Assembly: GCF_014884385.1 (NCBI RefSeq)
Contig: NZ_WKFH01000003.1
Span: 1,162,001-1,226,000 of the forward strand
Length of the DNA: 64,000 bases
Direction: 5' to 3'
Origin: Phycobacter azelaicus
Lineage (GTDB): Bacteria > Pseudomonadota > Alphaproteobacteria > Rhodobacterales > Rhodobacteraceae
How positions within the stretch are numbered: the stretch's first letter is position 1; each line of letters begins with the position of its first letter. Position numbers and translations under genes: made by a program. Of the stretch, positions 7,657-16,845 are shown piece after piece. The notes below the pieces were generated by a model that worked only from the letters and a program-made list of their open reading frames with translations, was not told the origin of the DNA and ran no database searches.

Positions 7657-8541
7657 ATGACCGCCGATACCAAGACCGACGTGCGGACCTTCAAACCTGC
7701 GCTTCTGGAGGCGCAAGCGCGCATCACGACGCATATGCATGCCCGGCTCGGCGGCTCGGATCTGCTGCATGAGGCCATGCGCTATGCCATGGTGGGCGGC
7801 AAGATGCTGCGCGGCTTCCTTGTGCTGGAAAGCGCCCGCCTCCACGCTGTGGATGACACCGCCGCATTGGACGCCGCGCTGGCCATCGAATGTATCCATG
7901 CCTATTCGCTGGTGCATGACGATCTGCCTTGCATGGACGATGACGATCTGCGCCGCGGCCAGCCCACCCTGCACCGCAAATGGGACGAGGCAACGGCAAC
8001 GCTCACAGGGGATGCCTTGCAGAGCTTTGCCTTCGAGCTGCTTTCTGCGGGCCACATGGGGCCACAGGCCCTGCCCCTGATCCGGGCGCTGGCACAGTCG
8101 GCCGGCAAAGACGGGATGGTCTCCGGCCAGATGCTGGATATCGCTGCGGAGACCGCCGACACCCCGCTGACCCTCGAAGAAATCACCCGGCTTCAGGCCC
8201 GCAAGACCGGCTGCCTGATCGAATGGTCTGCAACCGCTGGCGCAGTTCTGGCCGGTGCAGATACCACCGCTTTGCGCGCCTATGCAGGCGCCCTTGGCCT
8301 TGCCTTTCAGATCGCCGACGACATCTTGGACGTAGAGGGCGATGTCGCAACCGTCGGCAAAGCTCTTCGCAAGGACGAAACCGCCGGAAAGGCCACCTTT
8401 GTTTCCCTTCTGGGGCTAAACGCAGCAAAACTACGCGCAGAAGAACTGTGTGACGCCGCCTGCGCCGCACTTTCCCCCTACGGAGGAGAGGGCGAAACCT
8501 TGAAGGACGCCGCGCGCTTCGTTATCTCGCGCGACAGCTAA
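7657..8541 (+). CDS. ispA: Farnesyl/geranyl diphosphate synthase IspA
   Basis: Trans-isoprenyl diphosphate synthase of 294 residues that condenses IPP with allylic diphosphates to give farnesyl diphosphate. The first Asp-rich motif is HDDLPCMDDDDLRRG (88-101), with four residues between the Asp pairs as in short-chain bacterial enzymes. The second is DDILD (221-225). GGKMLRGFLV (48-57) contributes the diphosphate-binding Lys/Arg. It lies four bases downstream of xseB; an ATG at 7642 that overlaps the xseB stop is an alternative start. It supplies quinone, heme O and undecaprenyl precursors together with Dxs downstream. Confidence 0.93.
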   Translation: MTADTKTDVRTFKPALLEAQARITTHMHARLGGSDLLHEAMRYAMVGGKMLRGFLVLESARLHAVDDTAALDAALAIECIHAYSLVHDDLPCMDDDDLRRGQPTLHRKWDEATATLTGDALQSFAFELLSAGHMGPQALPLIRALAQSAGKDGMVSGQMLDIAAETADTPLTLEEITRLQARKTGCLIEWSATAGAVLAGADTTALRAYAGALGLAFQIADDILDVEGDVATVGKALRKDETAGKATFVSLLGLNAAKLRAEELCDAACAALSPYGGEGETLKDAARFVISRDS

Positions 8542-8583
8542 ACCAGCGTAGCCCCCGCGCCGCGCCACTCCCGAGGAGGAGCC

Positions 8584-10512
8584 ATGTCAGAGAGGCCCCA
8601 CACCCCGCTTTTGGACCAGATCGCCCGCCCGGCGGATCTGAAGGGCCTCAGCGACCGCCAGTTGGTGCAGGTTGCAGACGAGCTGCGCCAGGAAACCATT
8701 GCCGCCGTATCTGAAACCGGTGGCCACCTTGGGGCAGGTCTTGGCGTGGTGGAACTGACCGTGGCGCTGCATTCGGTGTTCGACACGCCGCGCGACAAGG
8801 TGATCTGGGACGTCTCACACCAAAGCTACCCGCACAAGATCCTGACCGGGCGCCGGGACCGCATCCGCACCCTGCGCAAAAAGGGTGGCCTGTCAGGTTT
8901 CACAAAACGATCTGAATCCCCATACGATCCTTTTGGCGCGGCCCATAGCTCCACCTCGATCAGCGCGGCGCTCGGCTTTTCGGTGGCGCGTGATCTGGGC
9001 GGCAATATCCCCGAAGGTCTGGGCGATGCTATCGCAGTGATCGGCGACGGGGCCCTTTCGGGTGGCATGGCGTTCGAGGCGATGAACAACGCAGGCCACC
9101 TGGGCAAGCGGCTGATCGTAATCCTCAACGACAACGAGATGTCCATCGCGCCCCCTGTTGGTGCTTTATCCTCTTACCTGTCCCGCCTTTATGCGGAGGA
9201 GCCGTTCCAAGAGTTGAAGGCCGTCGCAAAGGGCGCCGCCTCCCTGTTGCCGGAGCCCTTCCGCGAGGGCGCCAAACGCGCCAAGGACATGCTCAAGGGC
9301 ATGGCGGTGGGCGGCACCCTGTTTGAATCCCTTGGCTTCTCCTATCTCGGCCCCATCGACGGGCATGACATGGACCAGCTTCTACCGGTGCTGCGCACGG
9401 TCAAGGCACGCGCCTCGGGTCCGATCCTGATCCATGTGCTGACGAAAAAGGGCAAGGGCTACGCCCCCGCCGAACGCGCTGACGACAAGGGCCATGCCAC
9501 GGCAACCTTTGACGTGGTGACCGGCAAGCAGAACAAGCCGCCGTCAAACGCGCCCTCCTATACCTCGGTCTTTGGAAATGAGCTGGTGAAGCTCGCCGCC
9601 ACGGACGACAAGATCTGCGCCGTGACCGCCGCGATGCCCGATGGCACCGGTCTCAGCCTGATGGCGGAACGCTACCCCTCGCGCACTTTCGATGTGGGGA
9701 TCGCCGAACAGCATGGCGTGACCTTTGCCGCCGCCCTGGCTGCGGGCGGGATGAAGCCCTTCTGCGCCATCTATTCGACCTTCCTGCAGCGCGGGTATGA
9801 TCAGGTGGTACATGACGTCGCGATCCAGCGCCTTCCGGTGCGTTTCGCCATAGACCGCGCCGGTTTGGTGGGCGCGGACGGCGCCACCCACGCGGGCAGC
9901 TATGACATCGCCTATATGGCCAACCTGCCCGGCATGGTGGTGATGGCCGCTGCCGACGAGGCCGAGCTGAAGCACATGACCGCCACCGCCGCCGCCTATG
10001 ATGACGGCCCCATCGCCTTCCGCTATCCCCGTGGTGAGGGCGAAGGTGTCGAAATGCCCGAAGAGGCGCAAGTGCTGGAAATCGGCAAGGGCCGGATGAT
10101 CCAGAAAGGCGCCCGCGTTGCGATCCTTTCTTTCGGCACCCGCCTGGGCGAGGTGAAAAAGGCCGCCGAGTCCCTGTCTGCCAAAGGGATCACCCCCACC
10201 ATCGCCGATGCAAGGTTCGCAAAACCGCTGGACCGCGACATGATCCTGCAGCTGGCGAGTGATCACGAGGCGCTGATCACCATCGAGGAAGGCGCTGTCG
10301 GGGGCTTTGGCAGCCATGTGGCGCAGCTCTTGGCGGAGGAAGGCGTGTTCGACAGCGGCCTGAAATACCGCTCCATGGTGCTGCCCGATACATTTATCGA
10401 TCAGGCCAGCCCCAAGGACATGTACGACGTCGCCGCCATGAACGCACCCCAGATCGAAGCCAAGGTGCTGGAGGTTCTGGGGGTAGCGACAATCGGCGAA
10501 AAGCGGGCCTGA
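8584..10512 (+). CDS. dxs: 1-deoxy-D-xylulose-5-phosphate synthase
   Basis: Thiamine-diphosphate enzyme of 642 residues that joins pyruvate and glyceraldehyde 3-phosphate in the first step of the MEP pathway. The ThDP motif GDGALSGG with NDNEMSI is present, as are the catalytic-region segments [16 protein letters not shown] and [15 protein letters not shown]. The central pyrimidine-binding domain has [20 protein letters not shown], and the C-terminal transketolase domain follows. The length matches the family. A GAGGAG ribosome-binding site lies just before the ATG. It is the last gene of xseB-ispA-dxs and converges on an SDR gene. Confidence 0.96.
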   Translation: MSERPHTPLLDQIARPADLKGLSDRQLVQVADELRQETIAAVSETGGHLGAGLGVVELTVALHSVFDTPRDKVIWDVSHQSYPHKILTGRRDRIRTLRKKGGLSGFTKRSESPYDPFGAAHSSTSISAALGFSVARDLGGNIPEGLGDAIAVIGDGALSGGMAFEAMNNAGHLGKRLIVILNDNEMSIAPPVGALSSYLSRLYAEEPFQELKAVAKGAASLLPEPFREGAKRAKDMLKGMAVGGTLFESLGFSYLGPIDGHDMDQLLPVLRTVKARASGPILIHVLTKKGKGYAPAERADDKGHATATFDVVTGKQNKPPSNAPSYTSVFGNELVKLAATDDKICAVTAAMPDGTGLSLMAERYPSRTFDVGIAEQHGVTFAAALAAGGMKPFCAIYSTFLQRGYDQVVHDVAIQRLPVRFAIDRAGLVGADGATHAGSYDIAYMANLPGMVVMAAADEAELKHMTATAAAYDDGPIAFRYPRGEGEGVEMPEEAQVLEIGKGRMIQKGARVAILSFGTRLGEVKKAAESLSAKGITPTIADARFAKPLDRDMILQLASDHEALITIEEGAVGGFGSHVAQLLAEEGVFDSGLKYRSMVLPDTFIDQASPKDMYDVAAMNAPQIEAKVLEVLGVATIGEKRA

Positions 10513-10554
10513 CACGCCACGGATAGGCCTGTGGCTGCTTGGAGAGGCGCGAAT

Positions 10555-10606
10555 GCGCCTGCCAAGGGGGTAGGCAGGCGCAGGCCGGGCCGCAAGCATC
10601 CCGGCC
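10555..10606. other. Tandem hairpins between convergent genes
   Basis: Two adjacent stem-loops: 9-base arms 10555-10563 with 10573-10581, then 7-base arms 10583-10589 with 10600-10606. Neither has a T-run. They sit between the converging dxs and SDR genes and may act as a factor-dependent termination zone. Confidence 0.45.
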
Positions 10607-10617
10607 AAAGAAGACCC

Positions 10618-11505
10618 TTACAACGCAGGCGGCGCGGCTGGGGGCGTATAGTTCTCCAGATCCTCGGCAGCCTTTACCGCGCGCAGGCCCACGCGGTAGT
10701 CGGGATAGGCCAGCGTCACGCCAAGTTCTTCTTTGATCCGGGTGTTGCGCACGCGCTTGTTCTCTCCGTAGAAACTGCGCGCCATGGGGGTCATGCCGGC
10801 CTCGTCAAAGGGTACCTCGGCGGGCACCGGCAGACCCAGCAATTCAGCCCCGTAGCCCAGCACATCCTGCGGCGGGGCGGGTTCGTCATCGCAGACATTG
10901 TAGATCGCACCCGGATTGGGGCGGTCGATCGAGGCCTCAAGCACCGTCGCGATATCCTCCACATGGATGCGCGAAAACACCTGTCCTGGCTTCACGATGC
11001 GCCGCGCCGTGCCCGCCATCAGCTTGGCAAAGGGGCCGCGACCGGGGCCGTAGATACCCGCAAGGCGAAAGATATGCAGCGGCAGATCGGGGATCGCCTG
11101 CCATTCCGCCTCGGCCTGCGCGCGCCAGTCTCCGCGACGCGACGATGGGGAAACGGGCGTCTCCTCATCCACCCAAGCACCGCCCTGATCGCCATAGACG
11201 GCGGTGGTGGACAGATAACCAACCCAATCGAACTGCCCTGCAGCGGCGCGTTTGGCCAACTCGTCCCGCAATGCCGCAATCACCGGATCGCCCTCTTCAT
11301 TTGGACCGACCGAGGACAGCACATGGGTCACACCATCCAGCGGGATATCGGAGCCGGGCCATTGGCGCAGTTCCACGCCCTCATCCGCTTGAGCCTTGTC
11401 CAGATCCCGCGTTGTGCCAATCACACGCCAGCCCCGCGCCAGCACCCGCCGCGCCAGTGCCCGTGCCGAATAGCCATAGCCAATACAGAGAAGTGTCTTT
11501 GTCAT
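10618..11505 (-). CDS. NAD(P)-dependent epimerase/SDR-family protein (YeeZ-like)
   Basis: Extended short-chain dehydrogenase/reductase-like protein of 295 residues. The N-terminal Rossmann motif is degenerate, GYGYSARALARRVLARG (near residues 9-25), in place of the usual GxxGxxG. YLSTTAVYGDQGG and IFRLAGIYGPGRG match the SDR active-site and substrate segments. The start at 11505 gives the family's N-terminus directly before the first beta strand; the longer frame to 11586 adds 27 unrelated residues. The substrate is unknown. YeeZ-like proteins of this kind are common in proteobacteria. Confidence 0.8.
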   Translation of the reverse strand: MTKTLLCIGYGYSARALARRVLARGWRVIGTTRDLDKAQADEGVELRQWPGSDIPLDGVTHVLSSVGPNEEGDPVIAALRDELAKRAAAGQFDWVGYLSTTAVYGDQGGAWVDEETPVSPSSRRGDWRAQAEAEWQAIPDLPLHIFRLAGIYGPGRGPFAKLMAGTARRIVKPGQVFSRIHVEDIATVLEASIDRPNPGAIYNVCDDEPAPPQDVLGYGAELLGLPVPAEVPFDEAGMTPMARSFYGENKRVRNTRIKEELGVTLAYPDYRVGLRAVKAAEDLENYTPPAAPPAL

Positions 11506-11631
11506 GCCGCTATAGATGCGCCGCAAAACGCGCCCCGGCAAGGGTGGAAACCGCAGCAATGACGCAAACAGGATGGACCCGCACAAATTCGACGCTACAC
11601 CGATGGGCAGCGAGCAGAAAAGGAACAGGCG

Positions 11632-13647
11632 ATGGCGCTGCTACTGGGTGTGGATACGGGCGGGACCTATACGGATGCGGTGCTAATCCGCGATGAAGAG
11701 GAGGTGATCGCCTCGGCCAAGTCCCTGACCACCCGCCACGATCTGGCCATTGGTGTGGGCGGTGCGGTGCGCGCAGTACTGGCGCAATCGGGCGTGGCCG
11801 CGCAGGATGTCTCGATGGCGGCGCTATCCACCACCCTGGCCACCAATGCGCTGGTCGAAGGGCAAGGCGGGCGGGTGGCGCTGGTCTATGTCGGATTTGC
11901 GCCTGAGGATCTTGAGCGCCACGGGTTGAGCGACGCCCTGAAAGGCGACCCGGCGCTGGTGCTGGCAGGCGGGCATACCCATGCGGGCAGCGAGGCGGCT
12001 CCGCTTGATACAGGCACGTTGAAAGCCTTTTTAGAGACTGAATCCAAAGGTGTCAGCGGCTATGCGGTGGCCGGTGTCTTTGCCACCCGCAACCCGGCGC
12101 ATGAGCTTGAGGCGGCCCGCATCATCACCGAAGCGACCGGTGCACCCGTCACATGTTCACACCAACTGTCCGCCAAACTAAACGGGCCAAAACGCGCGCT
12201 GACGGCGGTGCTCAATGCGCGGCTGATCGGGATGATCGACCGGCTGATCGGGCGCGCGCAGGACACGCTGGCAGAGATCGGCATCACAGCCCCGATGATG
12301 GTGGTGCGCGGTGACGGCGCCCTGATGTCGGCTGAGCAGGCACGGGAGCGGCCCATCGGGACGATCCTCAGTGGCCCCGCAGCCTCTATCGTTGGGGCGC
12401 GCTGGATGACCGGGGTCGACACTGCGCTGGTCAGCGATATCGGCGGCACCACCACCGATGTGGCGCTGATCCGGGATGGCAGGCCCGCGATTGACCCCGA
12501 GGGTGCCCGCGTCGGGGGCTATCGCACCATGGTGGAGGCGGTTGCCATGCGCACGAGCGGCCTTGGCGGCGACAGTCAGGTGCAGATCCGAACCGAAGGG
12601 CTGCAAGGCGGTCTGACGCTCGGCCCCCGCCGGGTCGTGCCTATTTCGCTGATTGCAACCGAGGCACCTGATGTGGTGCATACCGCGCTGGACCGGCAGA
12701 TGAACGCCCCGGTGGTGGGCGAACACGATGGCAAGTTCCTGCGCGTGGTGCCGGGCCTGCCTGCGGCTGGCCTCGGCGACCGGGAAACGGCTCTGCTGGA
12801 TCGCATCGGGACCGAGGTACACCCCCTTGGCGCCGTGCTGCGCACCCGCATGGAACAGGGTGCGCTCAATCGGCTGGTGGACCGGGGGCTGGTGCAGGTC
12901 GCCGGGGTCACCCCCTCGGATGCGTCCCACGTGCTGGGGCGGCTTGATACCTGGGATCGGGAGGCGGCGGAAAAGGCGCTTGCCCTGTTTTCCCGCCGCC
13001 GTATCGGCAGCGGCGACACCTTGGCACCCGATGCCGGAACGCTTGCCGGGATGATCATCGACCAGCTAACCGAGCAGACGGCTTTGACCTTGTTAGAGAC
13101 TGCTTTTGCCGAAGAAGTCGAGGATTTCGGCCTACCGCCAGACCAATTGGCGCGGCACATCCTGCTGCATCGGGGTCTGAAGAAGCATCGCGGCATGTTG
13201 GCGCTGGATGCGGCGCTGAATGTGGATGTGGTCGGGCTTGGCGCCTCGGCGCCTAGTTACTACCCGGCGGTGGGCAAGCGGCTTCATTGCCGGATGATCC
13301 TGCCGGAACATGCAGGCGTCGCCAATGCCATCGGCGCGGTTGTGGGCCGTGTAACCATGCGCCGCAGCGGCAGCGTGACCTCACCGGCGGAAGGCAAATT
13401 CCGGGTGCATCTTGAGGGCGGGCCGCAGGATTTCACGTCATCGGAACAGGCGCTGAAAACGCTTGAGGATCACCTGACCGCCGAGGCCCGGCAGGAGGCG
13501 CAGGCCGCCGGGGCGGTGGATATCCATGTCCATGTGACCCGCGACATCCGCACCGCCGACGTGGAAGCGCGCGAGGTCTTTGTCGAAGCCTTCCTGACCG
13601 CCGAAGCCAGTGGCCGTCCACGGGTGGCAAAGGACGACGAGTCATAA
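11632..13647 (+). CDS. Hydantoinase/oxoprolinase family protein (HyuA-like)
   Basis: ATP-dependent hydantoinase A/5-oxoprolinase type enzyme of 671 residues. The actin-like ATPase fold is seen at the N-terminus (LLGVDTGGTYTDAVL), in the TTLATNALVEGQGG segment, and in SDIGGTTTDVALI at about 265-278. Members hydrolyse cyclic imides or lactams such as N-methylhydantoin or 5-oxoproline using ATP. HyuA normally works with HyuB, encoded next to it, but no hyuB is found on either side. The start follows AAAAGGAACAGGCG. The substrate is not predictable. Confidence 0.87.
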   Translation: MALLLGVDTGGTYTDAVLIRDEEEVIASAKSLTTRHDLAIGVGGAVRAVLAQSGVAAQDVSMAALSTTLATNALVEGQGGRVALVYVGFAPEDLERHGLSDALKGDPALVLAGGHTHAGSEAAPLDTGTLKAFLETESKGVSGYAVAGVFATRNPAHELEAARIITEATGAPVTCSHQLSAKLNGPKRALTAVLNARLIGMIDRLIGRAQDTLAEIGITAPMMVVRGDGALMSAEQARERPIGTILSGPAASIVGARWMTGVDTALVSDIGGTTTDVALIRDGRPAIDPEGARVGGYRTMVEAVAMRTSGLGGDSQVQIRTEGLQGGLTLGPRRVVPISLIATEAPDVVHTALDRQMNAPVVGEHDGKFLRVVPGLPAAGLGDRETALLDRIGTEVHPLGAVLRTRMEQGALNRLVDRGLVQVAGVTPSDASHVLGRLDTWDREAAEKALALFSRRRIGSGDTLAPDAGTLAGMIIDQLTEQTALTLLETAFAEEVEDFGLPPDQLARHILLHRGLKKHRGMLALDAALNVDVVGLGASAPSYYPAVGKRLHCRMILPEHAGVANAIGAVVGRVTMRRSGSVTSPAEGKFRVHLEGGPQDFTSSEQALKTLEDHLTAEARQEAQAAGAVDIHVHVTRDIRTADVEAREVFVEAFLTAEASGRPRVAKDDES

Positions 13648-13714
13648 GAAACCGGCCTTCAGCCAGGGCGAAGGCGGGTCAAATCAGTCTCTAACAGGGG
13701 GAACTGCCCCGAAT

Positions 13715-14227
13715 TTATTCAGCCGCGTTGCGCTTGGGCAGGACCCAATCGGGGCGCGGGAAATGGCAGGTGTAGCCGTTCGGGATCCGCTCCAGGTAAT
13801 CCTGATGCTCTGGCTCGGCCTCCCAGAAATCGCCAACAGGTTCTACCTCGGTGACGACCTTGCCGGGCCAGATGCCCGAGGCGTTCACATCGGCGATGGT
13901 ATCCTCGGCGATCTGTTTCTGGGTCTCGTCCACATAGTAGATGGCCGAGCGATAGCTCATCCCGATGTCATTGCCCTGACGGTTGACCGTGGTTGGGTCA
14001 TGGATCTGGAAGAAGAACTCCAGCAGTTCCCGATAAGATGTCTTGGCCGGATCGAACAAGATCTCGATCCCTTCGGCATGGGTGCCGTGGTTGCGATAGG
14101 TGGCATTCGGCACGTCGCCGCCGGTATAGCCGACGCGGGTCTTGATCACGCCTGGGCGCTTGCGGATCAGGTCCTGCATGCCCCAGAAACAGCCACCTGC
14201 CAGAACGGCGCGTTCAGGATTGCTCAT
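13715..14227 (-). CDS. msrA: Peptide methionine-S-sulfoxide reductase MsrA
   Basis: Repairs the S-epimer of methionine sulfoxide in free methionine and proteins (170 residues, cytoplasmic). The catalytic Cys is C13 in [20 protein letters not shown] and FFQIHDPTT are family motifs that shape the active site. No C-terminal Cys is present, so recycling must use a simpler disulfide or direct route. Its start overlaps the stop of msrB by four bases, so msrB-msrA form a translationally coupled pair covering both sulfoxide epimers. Confidence 0.95.
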   Translation of the reverse strand: MSNPERAVLAGGCFWGMQDLIRKRPGVIKTRVGYTGGDVPNATYRNHGTHAEGIEILFDPAKTSYRELLEFFFQIHDPTTVNRQGNDIGMSYRSAIYYVDETQKQIAEDTIADVNASGIWPGKVVTEVEPVGDFWEAEPEHQDYLERIPNGYTCHFPRPDWVLPKRNAAE

Positions 14228-14673
14228 CTGTGGTCCTCCACTTGATCGATGTAATCGCCATAGCCTTCAGCCTCCATGTCGTCGAGATGGATAAACCGCA
14301 GCGAGGCGGAGTTGATGCAGTAGCGCAGACCGCCCCGGTCCAGCGGACCATCCGGGAAGACGTGCCCCAGATGGCTGTCCCCGTGGGTCGAGCGGACCTC
14401 GGTACGGATCATGCCGAGGGTACGATCCTCCAGCTCCTGCACATGGGCAGGCTCGATCGGCTTGGTAAAGCTGGGCCAGCCACAGCCGGATTCGTATTTG
14501 TCGGACGATGCAAACAGCGGCTCGCCCGAGACGATATCGACGTAGATGCCGGGTTCCTTGTTATACAGCAGTTTGCCCGTGCCTGGGCGCTCGGTACCCG
14601 ATTTCTGCGTCACGTAATATTCCTCGTCCGACAGGGCGGCGATGGCATCCGGGTCCTTGGTGTAGCGCGTCAT
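14224..14673 (-). CDS. msrB: Peptide methionine-R-sulfoxide reductase MsrB
   Basis: Repairs the R-epimer of methionine sulfoxide (149 residues). Catalytic C119 is in [11 protein letters not shown], and a likely resolving Cys is C64 in SGCGWPSF. Both zinc-binding CxxC pairs of many MsrB proteins are absent (VDIVSG and RSTHGDSH at the matching places), so this is a zinc-free form. The ATG at 14673 has a strong GGAGGAATGAC ribosome-binding site; the longer frame to 14769 is rejected. It is the first gene of msrB-msrA. Confidence 0.95.
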   Translation of the reverse strand: MTRYTKDPDAIAALSDEEYYVTQKSGTERPGTGKLLYNKEPGIYVDIVSGEPLFASSDKYESGCGWPSFTKPIEPAHVQELEDRTLGMIRTEVRSTHGDSHLGHVFPDGPLDRGGLRYCINSASLRFIHLDDMEAEGYGDYIDQVEDHR

Positions 14674-14837
14674 GTCATTCCTCCGGCGGATCTCTGCTAT
14701 CTGATACATGGTCCGATGCGCGGCAAATGCAAAGTGATTATTGCAGGTGATCGCGTGCTTGTGCGTCACGTCAAACGGTAGATTGATCCCTTGGCCGCCT
14801 TTGCCCGTATCCTTTGAAACAGATGTGGAGGGTACAG

Positions 14838-15359
14838 ATGTTCAGGATGTGGATTTTGGCCGCTCTGGTCATGGTGGGGCAGATGGCGCAGGCTGCTCCG
14901 GTTTCAGGGCAGTTTGCCTCGATAGACGGCGGCGTGATTGACCTTGCCACCATGCGAGGACAGCCGGTTCTGGTGGTGAACACCGCCTCGCGCTGCGGTT
15001 TCACCAAGCAGTATTCGGGGCTGCAAACCCTATATGATCGCTACCGGGACCGGGGGCTCGTGGTTCTGGCTGTTCCTTCGAACGACTTCAAGCAAGAGCT
15101 GGGAAGCGCCGAAGAAGTCAAACAGTTCTGCGAATTGAACTATGACCTGACCCTGCCGATGACCGATATCACGCCGGTGAAAGGTGCAAACGCACACCCA
15201 TTCTTTCAGGCCGTCCGGGCAGAAACCGGGTTTGAGCCGGGTTGGAACTTCAACAAGATCCTGATTGCTCCAGATGGATCCGTGGCAGGCACCTGGGGTT
15301 CAGTCGCACGGCCTTTATCCGGTCAGATCACCAGCGCAATCGAGCGCCTTTTACCATGA
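14838..15359 (+). CDS. Glutathione peroxidase family protein, exported
   Basis: Thioredoxin-fold peroxidase of 173 residues. A cleavable signal peptide is clear ([20 protein letters not shown]), so it probably acts in the periplasm. The peroxidatic residue is Cys, not selenocysteine: C53 in [12 protein letters not shown]. Other motifs are [12 protein letters not shown] (in place of the usual FPCNQFG.QEP) and [12 protein letters not shown] with the active-site Trp and Asn. Proteins of this type usually use thioredoxin-like donors. The ATG at 14838 follows GGAGGGTACAG. It may add to the Msr pair upstream as envelope oxidant defence. It converges with a DMT transporter, only two bases apart. Confidence 0.9.
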   Translation: MFRMWILAALVMVGQMAQAAPVSGQFASIDGGVIDLATMRGQPVLVVNTASRCGFTKQYSGLQTLYDRYRDRGLVVLAVPSNDFKQELGSAEEVKQFCELNYDLTLPMTDITPVKGANAHPFFQAVRAETGFEPGWNFNKILIAPDGSVAGTWGSVARPLSGQITSAIERLLP

Positions 15360-15361
15360 AA

Positions 15362-16255
15362 TCAGGCTCTGACTGTCCCTTTCTCGGGACGAGACGGCTG
15401 GCGTGACAATTGCACCGCCAGAATACCGCCGGTCACGATCAGCACGCCAATGATATCAAGCGGGCCCAGTTTCTCGCCAAGAAGAGCGCTTGCGATTGCA
15501 ACGCCAAAAACCGGATTCAGGAAGTGAAAGGTCGCGGCCCGCAATGCTCCGATGCGGTTCAGCAGCAGTACCCAGATAAAGGTCGCGGCCAAACCCGGAA
15601 CCAAAGTGGTATAGGCAAAGGCAATCGCCAGCGGCAGCGTCGGATTGACAAAGATATCCTCAAAAACCGGCGCTGCGGCAAACAGGATGACCGAACCGAT
15701 CAGCATCTGCAGCCCAACAACCATCATGAAGTTGCCCCCCGATGTCGCCCCGCGCAGGGCCAAGGTTGCTGTGGTCAGCGCAACGACCCCAATCACGCAA
15801 AGAAGTACACCGAACAGATCCACCCCCGCATTGATCCGTGTACCCATGATCAGCGCAACCCCCACGACACCGGCAAAAAGGCCGACGATCCCAAGCGGTT
15901 TCAGCCGCTCCCGAAAAATCACCCAGGAGGCCAAGGCGACAAGCAGCGGCATGGTGGATGCGATGATAGCAGCAAAAGAAGCTTCAATTGTCTGCATGGC
16001 GACAAAGTTGAGGCCTAGGTACAGCGCGTTCTGACAGATGCCGAAGATCACCGTCGCCCGCCACTGACCCCGAGTCAGCCGCCAAGTTTGCCCCATGGCC
16101 GCGGCAATGGCGACGCCGATCAGCCCTGAGATCAGGAACCGCACTGCCAGCGAAAACAGCGGTGATGCATCCACCACAATGATCCTTGCCGAAGTGAAGG
16201 CCGAGGACCACATCAGGGCAAAGGTCAGCCCCATAGCGATTGCGCGAATATCCAA
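15362..16255 (-). CDS. DMT-superfamily exporter (EamA domains), TTG start
   Basis: Inner-membrane transporter of 297 residues with about ten helices in two EamA repeats. The first begins AMGLTFALMWSSAFTSARI; the second ends with LNPVFGVAIASALLGEKLGPLDIIGVLIVTGGILAV. The frame stays open upstream to 16336, but a TTG at 16255 has GGAGGG seven bases before it and starts directly before helix 1, so it is the likely start. Substrate unknown. It is only distantly similar to the DMT transporter at 1.2 kb. Confidence 0.85.
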   Translation of the reverse strand: MDIRAIAMGLTFALMWSSAFTSARIIVVDASPLFSLAVRFLISGLIGVAIAAAMGQTWRLTRGQWRATVIFGICQNALYLGLNFVAMQTIEASFAAIIASTMPLLVALASWVIFRERLKPLGIVGLFAGVVGVALIMGTRINAGVDLFGVLLCVIGVVALTTATLALRGATSGGNFMMVVGLQMLIGSVILFAAAPVFEDIFVNPTLPLAIAFAYTTLVPGLAATFIWVLLLNRIGALRAATFHFLNPVFGVAIASALLGEKLGPLDIIGVLIVTGGILAVQLSRQPSRPEKGTVRA

Positions 16256-16352
16256 GACCTGCCCTCCACAACTTAGCTCGGACAGTCCCGCAAATGATCC
16301 GGTGTTGCAAGCCATGCCGCTGTCAGAAGGCAACAACCATCCCGCAGAAAGA

Positions 16353-16379
16353 AAGGGCCACCCCCCCGGGGCGGCCCTT
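16353..16379 (-). terminator. Terminator of the HU gene
   Basis: Arms AAGGGCC and GGCCCTT plus four inner C-G pairs across one mismatch, followed on the minus strand by TTTCTTTC. It lies 34 bases after the HU stop codon. Confidence 0.75.
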
Positions 16380-16412
16380 GTTGATACCTGATCACCAGAT
16401 CAGCCCTTGGAC

Positions 16413-16703
16413 TTAGCCCTCGTTGACGCTGTCCTTCAGAGCCTTGGCGATGGTCATCTTGACGACCTTATCGGCCTCTTTCATGAACTTCTCGCCAGTG
16501 GCAGGGTTGCGCACTTCACGCTCGGGGCGCTCGCGGCAATAGATCTTTCCGACACCGGGCAGGGTCACGGCACCGCCGTTCGAGACTTCGCGCGTGATCA
16601 GCGCACAGACAGCATCCAGTGCTGCGCCGGCGGCTTTCTTATCGCTGCCCATTTCCTCAGCCAGTGCTGCGACAAGCTGGGTTTTGGTCATCGGTTTGGA
16701 CAT
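16413..16703 (-). CDS. HU-family DNA-binding protein
   Basis: Small basic nucleoid protein of 96 residues that binds and bends DNA without strong sequence preference. The HU pattern is complete: MTKTQLVAALAEEMGSDKKAA, an inner helix, GAVTLPGVGKIYCRERPERE, then the DNA-binding arm with RNPATGE and a C-terminal helix. HU usually has F or V where this one has YCRE. A very good ribosome-binding site (AAGGAGAG) lies six bases before the ATG. It is a single-gene unit with its own terminator. An inverted repeat (GTTGTG...CACAAC, 16764-16781) sits in the upstream gap. Confidence 0.93.
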   Translation of the reverse strand: MSKPMTKTQLVAALAEEMGSDKKAAGAALDAVCALITREVSNGGAVTLPGVGKIYCRERPEREVRNPATGEKFMKEADKVVKMTIAKALKDSVNEG

Positions 16704-16763
16704 TCTTAGCTCTCCTTAAAACTGCCCGAACTCTGGGGCCTCATGGCGGGACTGTATCGTTAT

Positions 16764-16781
16764 GTTGTGCGTCAACACAAC
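16764..16781. promoter_or_regulatory. Inverted repeat upstream of the HU gene
   Basis: GTTGTG and CACAAC arms with a six-base spacer. The minus strand across it reads TTGTGTTGACG, a possible -35 region, with GATACA downstream as a weak -10. Whether it is an operator or chance symmetry is not decided. Confidence 0.3.
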
Positions 16782-16845
16782 GCATAGAGATGCCAAAGAC
16801 GGCCAAAACAAGCGATTTTCCGCAGAAAACTGGGGAAAACTACCC

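Noticed and set aside
14674..14769. Extended N-terminus of MsrB
   Set aside because: The extra 32 residues are unlike MsrB, and the ATG at 14673 has a near-perfect ribosome-binding site.
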